Notes: generated by a model not told the origin, from the sequence alone. Positions 1 through 9,179 are shown, counted from the stretch's first letter. The stretch: DNA of 64,000 nucleotides from an uncultured Pseudomonadota bacterium (GCA_903834835.1 CAILKO010000055.1:80150-144149), one strand, 5' to 3'. Program-made: numbers and translations.

Positions 1-353
1 CCTGGCTGAAGACGACCGTGATCGAACGGCTGGCACCGAGGGTTGCACATTACACGGGCCAGCTCGGGCTGCCCGCGCCCCGCCTCGCCGCATCGGGCGC
101 CAGACGGCACTGGGGCACTTGCGCGAGCTCGGGACTGATCCGGCTCAACTGGCGTCTCGTTCATCTCGCACCCGAGCTTTGCGACTACGTAGTCGCGCAC
201 GAAGTCTCCCACCTGCGCGAAATGAACCATTCCGCACGGTTCTGGGCGACGGTCGAATCGCTGTATCCCGACTGGCGTGCAGCGCGCGATCGCCTGGAGA
301 AAGCCGGCGCTCGCTTGCCAAGGATCGAGCGCGCCAAAACGTCAGCTATCTAG
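1..353 (+). CDS. YgjP/DUF45-type zinc metallopeptidase, 3' part only
   Basis: The frame is open from the left edge of the window, so the start lies outside. The visible C-terminal part carries the zincin motif VAHEVSHL (HExxH) followed by a third probable zinc ligand in the segment MNHSARFW, and ends with a Trp/Tyr-rich tail, as in the YgjP-like (DUF45) family. It is presumably a small cytoplasmic metal-dependent hydrolase; substrates are not known for most members. A GTG at 18 could be read as a start but falls inside the conserved region, because residues WLKTT precede it in frame. It converges on rsmA, with an AT-rich palindrome between the two genes. Confidence 0.8.
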   Translation, partial: WLKTTVIERLAPRVAHYTGQLGLPAPRLAASGARRHWGTCASSGLIRLNWRLVHLAPELCDYVVAHEVSHLREMNHSARFWATVESLYPDWRAARDRLEKAGARLPRIERAKTSAI

Positions 354-404
354 CAGAAGCGGGAAGGGTTAAAGAAAAACAGAGGGGAAGTTTTCGGGCA
401 TTTT

Positions 405-442
405 CGGCATATATAGTAACTTAAATGTTACCATCTATGCCG
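405..442. repeat. Hyphenated palindrome A (16-bp arms, 6-nt spacer)
   Basis: The left arm CGGCATATATAGTAAC and right arm GTTACCATCTATGCCG are separated by TTAAAT. Fourteen of 16 positions pair. The rsmA stop codon (TAG, 437-435) lies in the right arm. It is the first of three related elements in this window, with the others near 32163 and 50444. It sits between convergent gene ends, which fits an extragenic palindrome or terminator better than an operator. No T-tract follows it. Confidence 0.75.
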
Positions 443-1244
443 TATCCTGCCCGCTGTGCGCTCCAACCAGTCGGGCTCCGCGCGCAGCGAGGTGCCGCGC
501 GATCCGCACGAAATCCTCCGGCGACAGATTTTCCGCCCTGAGCATCGGATCGATACCGAGCGCGGTGAAATCGGCGACCTCCACCCTGAGCGAATTACGC
601 AGCGTCTTGCGGCGCGCCGAGAAAGCGCCCGCGACAATCCGTTCGAAAGCGCGCAGATCGACGCCGTCCAGCGGCGCGTCACTACGCGGCTCGAGGCGCA
701 CAACCGCCGAGTCCACTTTGGGCGGCGGACGGAATGCCCCGGGCGGTACACCGAACAGGCGCCGCATCCGGAAGCGCGTCTGAAGCATCACGCTGAGACG
801 GCCATACTCCGGCGTGGAGGGTGCGGCGACCATGCGGTCGACGACCTCCCGCTGCAGCATGAAGTGCAGATCGCGCCAGCGTTCGGCCCAGCGCGACAGG
901 TGAAACAGCAGCGGCGTGGAGATGTTGTACGGGAGATTTCCGACCACGCGAGTGCCTGCCGGCAACACCCCGAAATCGAACTGCAGCGCATCGCCGCGGT
1001 GAACGACCAGGCGTTCACGAGGGAACTCTGCCTCCAGCCGATCCGCGAGATCGCGATCGATCTCCACCGCCTGCATCGACGGCAGGTGCCTGAGCAGCAC
1101 GCGCGTCAGCACGCCCTCACCCGGCCCGATCTCGACCAGCGTATCACCCGGACCGGGCGCGATCGCACCGACGATGCGCTCGATGACGCTGCGGTCCTGC
1201 AGAAAATGCTGGCCGAAACGCTTTCTCGGCCGGTGCGCACTCAC
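435..1244 (-). CDS. rsmA: 16S rRNA (adenine1518/1519-N6)-dimethyltransferase RsmA
   Basis: The 269-residue protein uses SAM to dimethylate two adjacent adenines in the 3' hairpin of 16S rRNA late in 30S assembly. The N-terminus RKRFGQHFLQD is the family hallmark, the SAM-binding loop is VEIGPGEGVLT (about residues 37-47), and the catalytic motif is NLPYNIS. The frame is open further upstream, but the conserved start and a GTG at 1244 overlapping the pdxA stop (GTGA) fix the start. It is the last gene of the leftward lptD-surA-pdxA-rsmA operon, an arrangement also known in Escherichia coli. Confidence 0.95.
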   Translation of the reverse strand: MSAHRPRKRFGQHFLQDRSVIERIVGAIAPGPGDTLVEIGPGEGVLTRVLLRHLPSMQAVEIDRDLADRLEAEFPRERLVVHRGDALQFDFGVLPAGTRVVGNLPYNISTPLLFHLSRWAERWRDLHFMLQREVVDRMVAAPSTPEYGRLSVMLQTRFRMRRLFGVPPGAFRPPPKVDSAVVRLEPRSDAPLDGVDLRAFERIVAGAFSARRKTLRNSLRVEVADFTALGIDPMLRAENLSPEDFVRIARHLAARGARLVGAHSGQDTA

Positions 1245-2221
1245 CCGGCAAGCTCGGTGGCGAGCAGCGCAGCCTCGATCAGACTGCCGGCATCCGCGCG
1301 ACCGGTGCCCGCAAGTTCGAGCGCCGTGCCATGGTCCACGGAGGTGCGCACGTAGGGCAGACCGAGCGTGACGTTCACTCCTCGGCCGAAGCTCGCGTAC
1401 TTGAGCACCGCGAGGCCCTGGTCGTGATACATGGCGAGCGCGCAATCCGCATGCTTCAGCCGCTCCGGCACGAACAGCGTATCGGCCGGAATCGGCCCGG
1501 CGTAGTCCATGCCCGCAGCGCGCGCAGCCTCGATCGCGGGCGCGATCGTGTCGATCTCCTCGCGCCCGAGGTGCCCCGACTCCCCCGCGTGCGGATTCAG
1601 GCCAGCCACGAGTATGCGCGGACGCACTATCCGGAAGCGCTCGCGCAGATCGCGGTCCAGCACCTGGAATACGGCCGCCAGGGATGCCCGGGTAATTGCA
1701 CCCGGCACGTTGGCAAGCGCAAGGTGCGTCGTTGCGAGAGCGACACGCAGCCCCCCCCCCACCAGCATCATCACCACCGGCAGATTCCCCGCTCGCTCTG
1801 CCAGGTATTCGGTATGACCCGTGAAAGGAATCCCGGCGTCGTTTATCACCGCCTTGCTGACCGGCGCGGTCACCATGGCACGGAACTCCCCCGACATGCA
1901 GCCATCCAGTGCGCGGTCCAGCGTCGCCAGCACGTAGGCGCCATTCGCGGCATCCAGCCTGCCTGCCTCGGCCTGACGACCAAGCGGGACATGAACAACC
2001 TCGATTACGTTGTCAGTGCCGTCGCCGACCTCGCCATACCCTGCGAAGCTTGCCTCCAGCCCGGCCGCGCGCGCGCGCGATTCGAGCAGTGCCCGGTCGC
2101 CGATGATCACCGGACGTCCCGGGAGACCGCGCAGGCATGCGGCGATGCAGATTTCCGGTCCGATCCCTGCCGGCTCCCCCGAGGTCAGGGCATAGGGACT
2201 GCTGAACTGTCGGGGCTGCAT
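1241..2221 (-). CDS. pdxA: 4-hydroxythreonine-4-phosphate dehydrogenase PdxA
   Basis: PdxA is the NAD-dependent enzyme of the DXP-dependent pyridoxal phosphate pathway, oxidising 4-phosphohydroxy-threonine. Family motifs are GEPAGIGPEI near the N-terminus, the metal-ligand region GHTEYLAER, and AMYHDQGL near the C-terminus. ATG at 2221 is preferred to an upstream GTG at 2227 because GGAGG lies 8 nt before it, giving 326 residues. The coding strand has an uninterrupted run of ten G (1751-1760 on the plus strand as C), encoding VGGGL. That is an unusual slippage-prone tract in a biosynthetic gene. It overlaps rsmA by GTGA. Confidence 0.95.
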   Translation of the reverse strand: MQPRQFSSPYALTSGEPAGIGPEICIAACLRGLPGRPVIIGDRALLESRARAAGLEASFAGYGEVGDGTDNVIEVVHVPLGRQAEAGRLDAANGAYVLATLDRALDGCMSGEFRAMVTAPVSKAVINDAGIPFTGHTEYLAERAGNLPVVMMLVGGGLRVALATTHLALANVPGAITRASLAAVFQVLDRDLRERFRIVRPRILVAGLNPHAGESGHLGREEIDTIAPAIEAARAAGMDYAGPIPADTLFVPERLKHADCALAMYHDQGLAVLKYASFGRGVNVTLGLPYVRTSVDHGTALELAGTGRADAGSLIEAALLATELAG

Positions 2222-2257
2222 GTGCACTTCCTCCAGGCTGCCCGCTTGCGGGGCAGC

Positions 2258-3574
2258 TCAGCGTTCGTCCAGACGAAGCTCGACGTAGGTCTGGTCGCGC
2301 AGCTGGCGCAGCCACTCCTGGTAGGCTTCGTCCGACTTCCGCTCGCGCAATGCCTGCCGCGCCTGCAGGCGGCGGCGCTCAATACCCAACTCTCCGGTAC
2401 GGCGCTCCATGACCTGAATCAGGTGGAAGCCGAACGGTGAACGCACGGGCGGGCTCACCTGCCCCGGCTCGAGATCGTTCATCGCACGCTCGAAATCCGG
2501 TACGGTGTCTCCGGGGTATATCCAGTCCAGGTCGCCCCCGCGCGCCGCGCTGCCGTCCTCGGAATACTGCCGCGCAATGGCGGCGAAATCCTGTCCACCG
2601 GTGACGATGCGTTCGCGCAGATCCGCGAGCCGACGGCGCGCCTCAGCCTCGGAGACCACGTCACCTGCCTTTACCAGAATATGCCGCACACGGTTCTGCA
2701 GCACGGGCGCGCCACTGTCTGCGCCGCGACGACCGAGCAGCTTCAGAATGTGGAAACCCGCCGGACTGCGCACCACGGTGCTCAGCTCGCCCTGCTTCAT
2801 CCGCCGCAGGACCCCCGCGAAGAGTTCCGGCAGCCGGTCCGCCGCACGCCAGTCGAGTTCGCCGCCCTTCAAGGCCTCCGGTCCGTCCGAGTAGGTCGCA
2901 GCCAGCGCCCCGAAATCCCCGCCTGCCATCAGCTCGGCTCGCGCCTTCTCGGCGCGCAGTCTCGCCTGTTCAATCCGCTCCGGCGAGGATTCCTCCGGGA
3001 CACGCACGAGGATGTGCGCCAGCTTGTACTCGGCGCGCTCGTCCGCCATGTTCTCCTGTATGTAGAGATCGATTTCGCTCTCGCTCACCTGGATGCGCTC
3101 ATCAACCTCGCGTTCGCGCAACCGTGCCAGCACGATCTGCTGCCGGACTTCCTCCCGGAACTTCTCGAAGTTGACGCCGTCCGTTTCGACCGCCTTGCGA
3201 AAATCTGCCGGTGTCATGGCATTGCCTTCAGCCACGCGCTGGAGGTGCCTGTCGAGCAGGCCATCCTCCACCGAAATGCCCGCATCCCGCGCGAGCTGCA
3301 GCTGCGCGCGGTCCAGGATGAGACGCTCCAGCACCTGGGGAGCGAGCGCAGTACGCGCAGGCGCGGTCGTACCCTGGCGCCGCATTTCACGCTCGGTGGC
3401 AGCGATACGATCGTTCAGTTCGCTCATCGTCACCACTTCCTTGCCGACCACTGCAACGATACGGTCTACCAGCGAAACGCGAGCTGCACCCGACGCCTGC
3501 TGAGCCTGAACCGCAGAACAGCAAAACAGCAACGCCGCTCCGAGTCCCACAAGGAATCGCGTACTCATCGTCAT
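2258..3574 (-). CDS. surA: Periplasmic peptidyl-prolyl isomerase and chaperone SurA
   Basis: The 438-residue protein has an N-terminal signal peptide (hydrophobic segment FLVGLGAALLFCCSA, likely cleaved after VQA). A SurA N-domain follows, then two parvulin domains, one at about 180-290 (HILVRVPEES to RSPAGFHILKL) and one at about 298-398 (RHILVKAGD to RSPFGFHLIQV). It escorts outer-membrane beta-barrel precursors through the periplasm, and LptD is one of its known clients. It starts 3 nt after the lptD stop, so the client and its chaperone are probably translated together. Confidence 0.95.
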   Translation of the reverse strand: MTMSTRFLVGLGAALLFCCSAVQAQQASGAARVSLVDRIVAVVGKEVVTMSELNDRIAATEREMRRQGTTAPARTALAPQVLERLILDRAQLQLARDAGISVEDGLLDRHLQRVAEGNAMTPADFRKAVETDGVNFEKFREEVRQQIVLARLREREVDERIQVSESEIDLYIQENMADERAEYKLAHILVRVPEESSPERIEQARLRAEKARAELMAGGDFGALAATYSDGPEALKGGELDWRAADRLPELFAGVLRRMKQGELSTVVRSPAGFHILKLLGRRGADSGAPVLQNRVRHILVKAGDVVSEAEARRRLADLRERIVTGGQDFAAIARQYSEDGSAARGGDLDWIYPGDTVPDFERAMNDLEPGQVSPPVRSPFGFHLIQVMERRTGELGIERRRLQARQALRERKSDEAYQEWLRQLRDQTYVELRLDER

Positions 3575-3577
3575 CGC

Positions 3578-5854
3578 TCAGAACCTCTCGAGGAGGCTGC
3601 GCGGCCCCAGGCTGGGGGGCGCAAGTGCCGGGTCCCGCGCGGTCGTCGCTGCGTAGCCCGGGATCGTGCGACGCAACACATCGGCGAGGCTTCCCGACCC
3701 GATCTGGCCGACCCCGCTCAATTCAAACTGCATGAACAGGGCGGTGGAACTTGTCTGCGCCGTCGTCTGGAGATGTTGAACGACCACGCGGAATGCCCAG
3801 CAGCCTCCGTTGTACTCGACACCTGCGATGGATTCGAGGGGCCTGTTGTCGAGGAAGGAATAGTTGAGCCTGCCGATCCCGTACCAACCGGTCGCGAATG
3901 GCCACTGGCCCGAAAGGTCCATCTGGCGCAGCGCATTGCGTCCGAACCGGTAGCTCGCATTGATCACCTTTGCGATTTCGGGCGAGTACTGCATGGACGC
4001 GCTGAGGCGCTCTGTCTGCCCCGCATTGACGCTGTACTGGGTTGTCGCATCGAAGCTCCAGCCGCCTGCGATACGCCCCCCGACCGATGCCAGCAGGTCC
4101 GAATTGCGCGTGGTGCGCAGTGTCGAGGCCGGCGTGAGTCCGACGCGCTCGTTCTGGAAGTAGATCCGCTGGCCGATGGTCGCGCGCAACGCCTCCTGAC
4201 CCTGCGCATTCAGCAGGCGCGAGGTGAGCGCGAGCGTGAGCTGGTTCGCATCGCCGAATCGATCACCGCCGACGAACCGGTTCTCGTTGAATATCTGTGC
4301 GTAATTGAAATCCGCAAGCGCCGTGTCGAAAACCGGCGCCTGGCTCTGATCGACGTAGGGCGCATAGACATAGAACGCCCGAGGCTCCAGCGTCTGCAGG
4401 GCATCCTGGCCGAACCAGTTCGTCGCGCGCTCGAAGAAGAGACCCGTGTCCACGCTTGCCCAGGGCACGGTATTGGTCTGTCGCTCGGACTGGCCTGGCG
4501 TGACGCGATCGAGCGTGTAGTTCGCGTTGTGCATACCGACCCGCGGCGTCAGAAAATATCCCGAACCCTGCAGCGGCACCGACACGGAAGGGCGCATGGA
4601 TACCCGCGTGCCTTCGACCAGCTGAGCATGGCTGAATCGTACGTACTCCGCCGACATTTTCGCGTCCAGGAAACCGGCGTAGTCGTTGCGTGTCACCGTG
4701 AGGTTCAGCTGCGGGACCCTGTGATACGGCGCGACGAGCGGGACCAGCGGGTCCTGCAAAGTCTGAAAACTCTGAACGCGCGACTCGGCGACGAAGCCCG
4801 CATCGCCGAGGGTGCCTGTGTACGAGAGATAGCCCTCCCGCTGAAGGTTGCCCTGACTCACCTGGCGCACCTGACTGTGCATCTCGGCGAAGTACTTGTT
4901 GTCGGAGACCTTGTTCAGGTCGATCCGGCCATAGAGATTCTGTGACGGCCGTTGCTCGTGCAACAGCGTGAAGCCGTAACGCGGCTGCCCGATCACCTGA
5001 TCGTTGCCGAGATACTCGAGATTCACGTCGCCCCGGAAATCCTGGTTCAGGTACCGGTACTGCGACTTCAGCTGCATGCCGCGCTTGGACATGTACACCG
5101 GCGTGAAGGTCGCGTCCTGTTCCGGCGCGATATTCAGGTAAAGCGGGACCCCGAACTCGAGGCCGCGGGTGGTGGTCTGCGCGTAGTAAGGCGTCAGGAC
5201 ACCGGACTTGCGCCGGTTCTCCAGCGGAAAGCTTGCGAACGGGAGTGCAGCAATCGTCGTGCCGAAGAACTTCAGGCGCGGCTTGCGCGCGCGTCCTTCC
5301 TCGGTGTCGTAGTCAAGGTCGAGTTCCTCCGCAGAGAGCTGCCAGTCCTCCTGCCCGGGCGCGCAGGTGGTGAAGGTCGCGCCGAACAAGCGGAACTTGT
5401 TGGCCCCCCGGAATTCCAGCTTGTCCGCGCCGCCACGAGCGATCTGGTTGCTGCGCCCGATGATATAGCGAGGCTCGTCGAAAACGCCGGTGTCGTCGTC
5501 CAGGTTGTAGAGGAGGTGCCTGCCGAAGTAGCGGTCGCCCGAGTGCTCCACCCGGACCCCTCCATCCGCCTCGACTTCACCGGTAAGCTGGTTATAGCGT
5601 AGGAACTCCGCATACACCGAAGCATTGTCCGACTTGAGTTCGGCCTTGCCGCGAGCGCGCACTTCCACGCCTGACGTTCCCTCGAGCACCTCCGCATCGA
5701 TTACGGTCGGTCCCTTTATCGGCACAGTACCTGCCGGACCCGCGTCCCGGACGCCCTGCTGCCCAGCCGCGAGCGCCGGCAGCAGCACCAGCAGCCAGGG
5801 AATGGAATTGCGCAGGGCGGCGCGAGCCGGTATCACCGGCAGCCGTAGTGGCAT
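3578..5854 (-). CDS. lptD: LPS-assembly outer-membrane protein LptD
   Basis: The 758-residue LptD is the outer-membrane barrel that inserts lipopolysaccharide, with LptE as plug. An N-terminal signal sequence (LLVLLPALAAG) precedes an OstA/LptA-like beta-jellyroll (about 50-170), then a long barrel domain rich in aromatic strands and ending with the C-terminal phenylalanine LLERF. Only two cysteines remain, in TTCAPG and GGCWAF, against four in E. coli, so a single interdomain disulfide is the most it can form. ATG at 5854 is used; a TTG immediately upstream is the alternative. It is the first gene of lptD-surA-pdxA-rsmA and is divergent from amgK. Confidence 0.94.
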   Translation of the reverse strand: MPLRLPVIPARAALRNSIPWLLVLLPALAAGQQGVRDAGPAGTVPIKGPTVIDAEVLEGTSGVEVRARGKAELKSDNASVYAEFLRYNQLTGEVEADGGVRVEHSGDRYFGRHLLYNLDDDTGVFDEPRYIIGRSNQIARGGADKLEFRGANKFRLFGATFTTCAPGQEDWQLSAEELDLDYDTEEGRARKPRLKFFGTTIAALPFASFPLENRRKSGVLTPYYAQTTTRGLEFGVPLYLNIAPEQDATFTPVYMSKRGMQLKSQYRYLNQDFRGDVNLEYLGNDQVIGQPRYGFTLLHEQRPSQNLYGRIDLNKVSDNKYFAEMHSQVRQVSQGNLQREGYLSYTGTLGDAGFVAESRVQSFQTLQDPLVPLVAPYHRVPQLNLTVTRNDYAGFLDAKMSAEYVRFSHAQLVEGTRVSMRPSVSVPLQGSGYFLTPRVGMHNANYTLDRVTPGQSERQTNTVPWASVDTGLFFERATNWFGQDALQTLEPRAFYVYAPYVDQSQAPVFDTALADFNYAQIFNENRFVGGDRFGDANQLTLALTSRLLNAQGQEALRATIGQRIYFQNERVGLTPASTLRTTRNSDLLASVGGRIAGGWSFDATTQYSVNAGQTERLSASMQYSPEIAKVINASYRFGRNALRQMDLSGQWPFATGWYGIGRLNYSFLDNRPLESIAGVEYNGGCWAFRVVVQHLQTTAQTSSTALFMQFELSGVGQIGSGSLADVLRRTIPGYAATTARDPALAPPSLGPRSLLERF

Positions 5855-6023
5855 CAAAGGGAGGACGTATCAAGTGTGAATGTTAGAATTCAATCATACC
5901 TTGGTTTGAATGCAGATCCTTTCCGGACATGCTTGCGCTGGGCGCCGAAATTCCTGAGCCGGGGCGCTTCGAAGAGCATTCCCACCGTTGCAGCCGCGAC
6001 ACCCGGGATTCAAGAACCCATCG

Positions 6024-7046
6024 ATGACCATCACCGCCGATCCCCGCCGTGCCGCGATCGAGCGCTGGATCGGCCCGGCGACCGGCCACACGGGCTGGGT
6101 CCTGGCTCCGGCCTCCGAGGACGCGAGCTTTCGCCGGTACTTCCGCGCCACCTTGCCAAACGGACGCAGCCTCATCGTCATGGACGCGCCGCCCGAACGC
6201 GAGGACACGGGGCCTTTCATTCGCGTTGCCGGACTGTTGCGCGAGGCCGGCCTTACCGCACCCGAGATTCTCGCGGCAGATGCGGCACAGGGTTTTCTCC
6301 TGCTCACCGATCTCGGGCGCGAAACCTATCTCCAGGCGATACGCAGCGCCCGTCTGAGCGATACGGACATCGATCACCTCTACGCGGAGGCCCTGGATGC
6401 GCTGGTGCGGTGGCAACTCGCGTCCCGTCCGGGTGCGCTTCCCACGTACGACGAGGCCCTGCTGCGGCGCGAGATGGCGCTGTTTCCAGAATGGTATGTC
6501 GGGCGGCACCTCGGCAGGCGGCTCGACACCACACAGCAGACCACACTCGCCGGTGTCGAGGACGTGCTGGTACAAAGCGCCCTCTCCCAGGGTATGGTCT
6601 ACGCGCACCGCGACTACATGCCCCGGAATCTGATGCTTTGCCCGCAGGGCCCCGGCATTCTCGACTTTCAGGATGCGGTCTGGGGCCCGGTCACCTATGA
6701 CCTGGCGTCCCTGATGCGCGACGCGTTCCTCACGTGGGAGGAAGATCGCGTCCTCGACTGGTGTGCGCGGTACTGGGACAAGGCGCGCCGCGCGCGCCTT
6801 CCCGTCGACACGGATTTCGCGGAGTTCTACCGCGCCTTCGAATGGATGGGTCTGCAACGGCATCTGAAGGTGCTCGGCATATTCGCGCGCATCCGCTACC
6901 GTGACGGCAAGCCGCACTACCTTGAAGACGCGCCGCGTTTCCTCGGCTACTGCCGCGCAGTCGCGAAACGCTACCGAGCTGTCGCGCCCCTGCTGCCTCT
7001 GCTTGACGATCTGGAAGCGCGGGACAGCCGCGTCGCCGGCGGATGA
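6024..7046 (+). CDS. amgK: N-acetylmuramate/N-acetylglucosamine kinase AmgK
   Basis: The 340-residue protein has an aminoglycoside-phosphotransferase fold, with the catalytic loop AHRDYMPRN and a downstream metal-binding aspartate in ILDFQDAVWGP. AmgK phosphorylates the anomeric hydroxyl of MurNAc (and GlcNAc) released by peptidoglycan turnover. The product feeds MurU, so recycled sugar bypasses de novo UDP-MurNAc synthesis. The following gene is murU, overlapping by ATGA, which strongly supports the call within this broad kinase superfamily. The ATG at 6024 gives the conserved N-terminus; further codons upstream are not conserved-looking. It is divergent from lptD. Confidence 0.88.
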   Translation: MTITADPRRAAIERWIGPATGHTGWVLAPASEDASFRRYFRATLPNGRSLIVMDAPPEREDTGPFIRVAGLLREAGLTAPEILAADAAQGFLLLTDLGRETYLQAIRSARLSDTDIDHLYAEALDALVRWQLASRPGALPTYDEALLRREMALFPEWYVGRHLGRRLDTTQQTTLAGVEDVLVQSALSQGMVYAHRDYMPRNLMLCPQGPGILDFQDAVWGPVTYDLASLMRDAFLTWEEDRVLDWCARYWDKARRARLPVDTDFAEFYRAFEWMGLQRHLKVLGIFARIRYRDGKPHYLEDAPRFLGYCRAVAKRYRAVAPLLPLLDDLEARDSRVAGG

Positions 7047-7720
7047 ATGCCATGATCCTCGCCGCCGGCCGCGGCGAGCGCCTGCGGCCTGTAACGGATC
7101 GCATTCCAAAGCCGCTGGTCGCGGTTGCCGGCAAGCCATTGATCGAATATCACCTCGAACGACTCGCAGCTGCCGGCCTGTCCGGGATCGTGATCAATGT
7201 ATGCCACCTGGGTGAGCAAATCGTCGAGCGGATCGGTGACGGCTCACGATATGGCGTCTGCGTGCGCTATTCCAGCGAGGCCGAGCCCCTCGAGACCGCG
7301 GGCGGCATCGCCACCGCGCGCACGATGCTCGGCGAGGACCCGTTCCTGCTTGTGAACGCCGACGTCTACACGGACTACGATTTCGGGCACCTTGCCGGAC
7401 ACCAGCTGGGCCGGAACCTTGGGCATCTCGTGATGGTCCCGAATCCCGTACACCACCCGCAAGGCGATTTCTCGCTCGCAGACGGCCGCCTTGGCGACGA
7501 TGCCGGAGCGCGATACACCTATTCGGGCATCGCGCTGCTTGCGCCGCGTATCGTGGACGGCGTGCCGCCCGGTAGCCGAGCCGCGCTTGGCCCCATACTC
7601 AGGCGTTGTGCCCGGGCGGGCCTGCTGGGGGGTGAATTGCACGACGGCCTCTGGTCCGACGTCGGAACGCTGGAACGTCTGGCCTCGCTTGAGCAGCGGC
7701 TCGCCGGGCTGCGACCCTGA
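7043..7720 (+). CDS. murU: N-acetylmuramate alpha-1-phosphate uridylyltransferase MurU
   Basis: The 225-residue nucleotidyltransferase opens with the signature AMILAAGRGERLRP and has IPKPLVAVAGKPLI and the metal-binding NADVYTDYD. MurU converts MurNAc-1-phosphate and UTP to UDP-MurNAc in the cell-wall recycling route. The ATG overlaps the amgK stop (ATGA), so kinase and uridylyltransferase act as a pair. Other sugar-1-phosphate nucleotidyltransferases share these motifs, and the coupling to amgK decides the name. Confidence 0.88.
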   Translation: MNAMILAAGRGERLRPVTDRIPKPLVAVAGKPLIEYHLERLAAAGLSGIVINVCHLGEQIVERIGDGSRYGVCVRYSSEAEPLETAGGIATARTMLGEDPFLLVNADVYTDYDFGHLAGHQLGRNLGHLVMVPNPVHHPQGDFSLADGRLGDDAGARYTYSGIALLAPRIVDGVPPGSRAALGPILRRCARAGLLGGELHDGLWSDVGTLERLASLEQRLAGLRP

Positions 7721-7744
7721 AGCAGTCCCACGCGTCGGCGAAGC

Positions 7745-7772
7745 TCGACAGCGCGCCCGCAGGCCTTATAGT
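7745..7772 (+). promoter_or_regulatory. Likely sigma-70 promoter of pepP
   Basis: TCGACA (7745-7750) and TATAGT (7767-7772) are separated by 16 nt, one mismatch each from consensus. A transcript would start near 7779. This makes TTG at 7823 the plausible pepP start rather than codons further upstream, which overlap the -10 box. Confidence 0.45.
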
Positions 7773-7822
7773 TGCGGATCGCGCCCCAATCTCGCACCAC
7801 CTCATCGCAGAATGGAATCCGC

Positions 7823-9151
7823 TTGAAAAAGACAGCCCCGACTATCGATACCGCCACGCTGGCGGGCCGTCGCGCGCGCCTTGCCGCGACCCTCGGACCC
7901 GGAATCGCGATTCTTCCCACCGCGCCGGAAAGGGTTCGCAACCGCGATGCGCACTACGGCTATCGCTTCGACAGCTACTTCTACTACCTCACTGCATTTC
8001 CCGAACCTGAATCGGTCCTGGTAATGATCGGCGGGGATGCGCCGCGCGCCATTCTCTTCTGCCGCGAACGCAACCTGGAGCGCGAGATCTGGGAAGGGTT
8101 CCGCCACGGTCCTGAGGCGGCGCGCGAACGCTACGGCTTCGACGAAGCACTGCCCATCGGGACGCTGGACGAGATGCTGCCGAAACTCATGGAGAATCAG
8201 CCGGCGCTATCCTATCCGGTCGGCACCGATCCCTTGTGGGACGCGCGGGTCATGCGCTGGCTGAACGCGGTTCGTGAAAAGGCGCGCGCAGGCATCTCCG
8301 CTCCCGAACGTATCCTCGATCTGCGCGTGCCCCTCGACGAGATGCGCCTCGTCAAGGACCGCGGCGAACTCGACACGATGCGGCGTGCCGGCTCGATCTC
8401 CGCCGCTGCACACCGCCGCGCGATGCAGATCACGCGGCCCGGCATGTATGAGTACGAGGTCGAGGCGGAACTGCTCCACGAATTCCGCCGCGCGGGTGCG
8501 CAGGCACCCGCCTACGGCCCGATCGTCGCAGGGGGCGCAAACGGCTGCGTTCTTCACTACGTCTTCAACGACGCACAGCTCGAGGATGGCGATCTCCTGC
8601 TGATCGATGCAGCGGCCGAACTCGACGGCTATGCCTCGGACATCACTCGGACCTTCCCGGTGGGCGGACGCTTTTCCTCAGCGCAGCGCGACACTTACGA
8701 ACTGGTGCTTGCCGCGCAACAGGCTGCGATCGACGCGGTCCGGCCCGGCGTCTCGTGGAACGCGCCGCACGACGCGGCCGTAAAGGTGCTCGCGCAGGGC
8801 ATGGTCGATCTGAAACTGCTATCCGGCAGTCTGGACGAAGTTCTGGAGAAGGAAACCTACCGACGCTTCTACATGCACCGCACCGGGCACTGGCTGGGAC
8901 TCGACGTACACGACGCGGGCGAGTACAAACATGCTGGCGAATGGCGCGCGCTCACCGCCGGTATGGTGCTTACCGTCGAACCCGGCCTTTACATTCGTGG
9001 CGGCGAGGACGTGCCCGCCGCATTTCACGATATCGGCATCCGTATCGAGGACGACGTCGCCGTCACGGATTCCGGTTGCGAAGTACTCACAGGCGAAGTG
9101 CCGAAATCCGTCACCGACATCGAGGCACTGATGCGGTCTGGTCGCGGCTGA
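7823..9151 (+). CDS. pepP: Xaa-Pro aminopeptidase PepP
   Basis: The M24 'pita-bread' metallopeptidase, about 442 residues, removes an N-terminal residue preceding proline. The dinuclear metal ligands are visible: the two aspartates in LIDAAAELDGYASDITR, the histidine in MHRTGHWLGLDVHD, and glutamates in TVEPGLYI and GIRIEDDVAV. The N-terminal creatinase-like domain precedes them. The start is uncertain: TTG at 7823 follows a plausible promoter, and no ATG is available in frame near it. pepP followed by a ubiH-type monooxygenase is a common proteobacterial order. Confidence 0.92.
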   Translation: MKKTAPTIDTATLAGRRARLAATLGPGIAILPTAPERVRNRDAHYGYRFDSYFYYLTAFPEPESVLVMIGGDAPRAILFCRERNLEREIWEGFRHGPEAARERYGFDEALPIGTLDEMLPKLMENQPALSYPVGTDPLWDARVMRWLNAVREKARAGISAPERILDLRVPLDEMRLVKDRGELDTMRRAGSISAAAHRRAMQITRPGMYEYEVEAELLHEFRRAGAQAPAYGPIVAGGANGCVLHYVFNDAQLEDGDLLLIDAAAELDGYASDITRTFPVGGRFSSAQRDTYELVLAAQQAAIDAVRPGVSWNAPHDAAVKVLAQGMVDLKLLSGSLDEVLEKETYRRFYMHRTGHWLGLDVHDAGEYKHAGEWRALTAGMVLTVEPGLYIRGGEDVPAAFHDIGIRIEDDVAVTDSGCEVLTGEVPKSVTDIEALMRSGRG

Positions 9152-9179
9152 CGCTGGCTCGCACGAGGACAGCATCACC

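Noticed and set aside
2681..4945. 754-codon plus-strand open frame opposite surA and lptD
   Set aside because: It is antisense to two strongly conserved genes, and its translation is Arg/His-rich without motifs. It is a by-product of high GC content.
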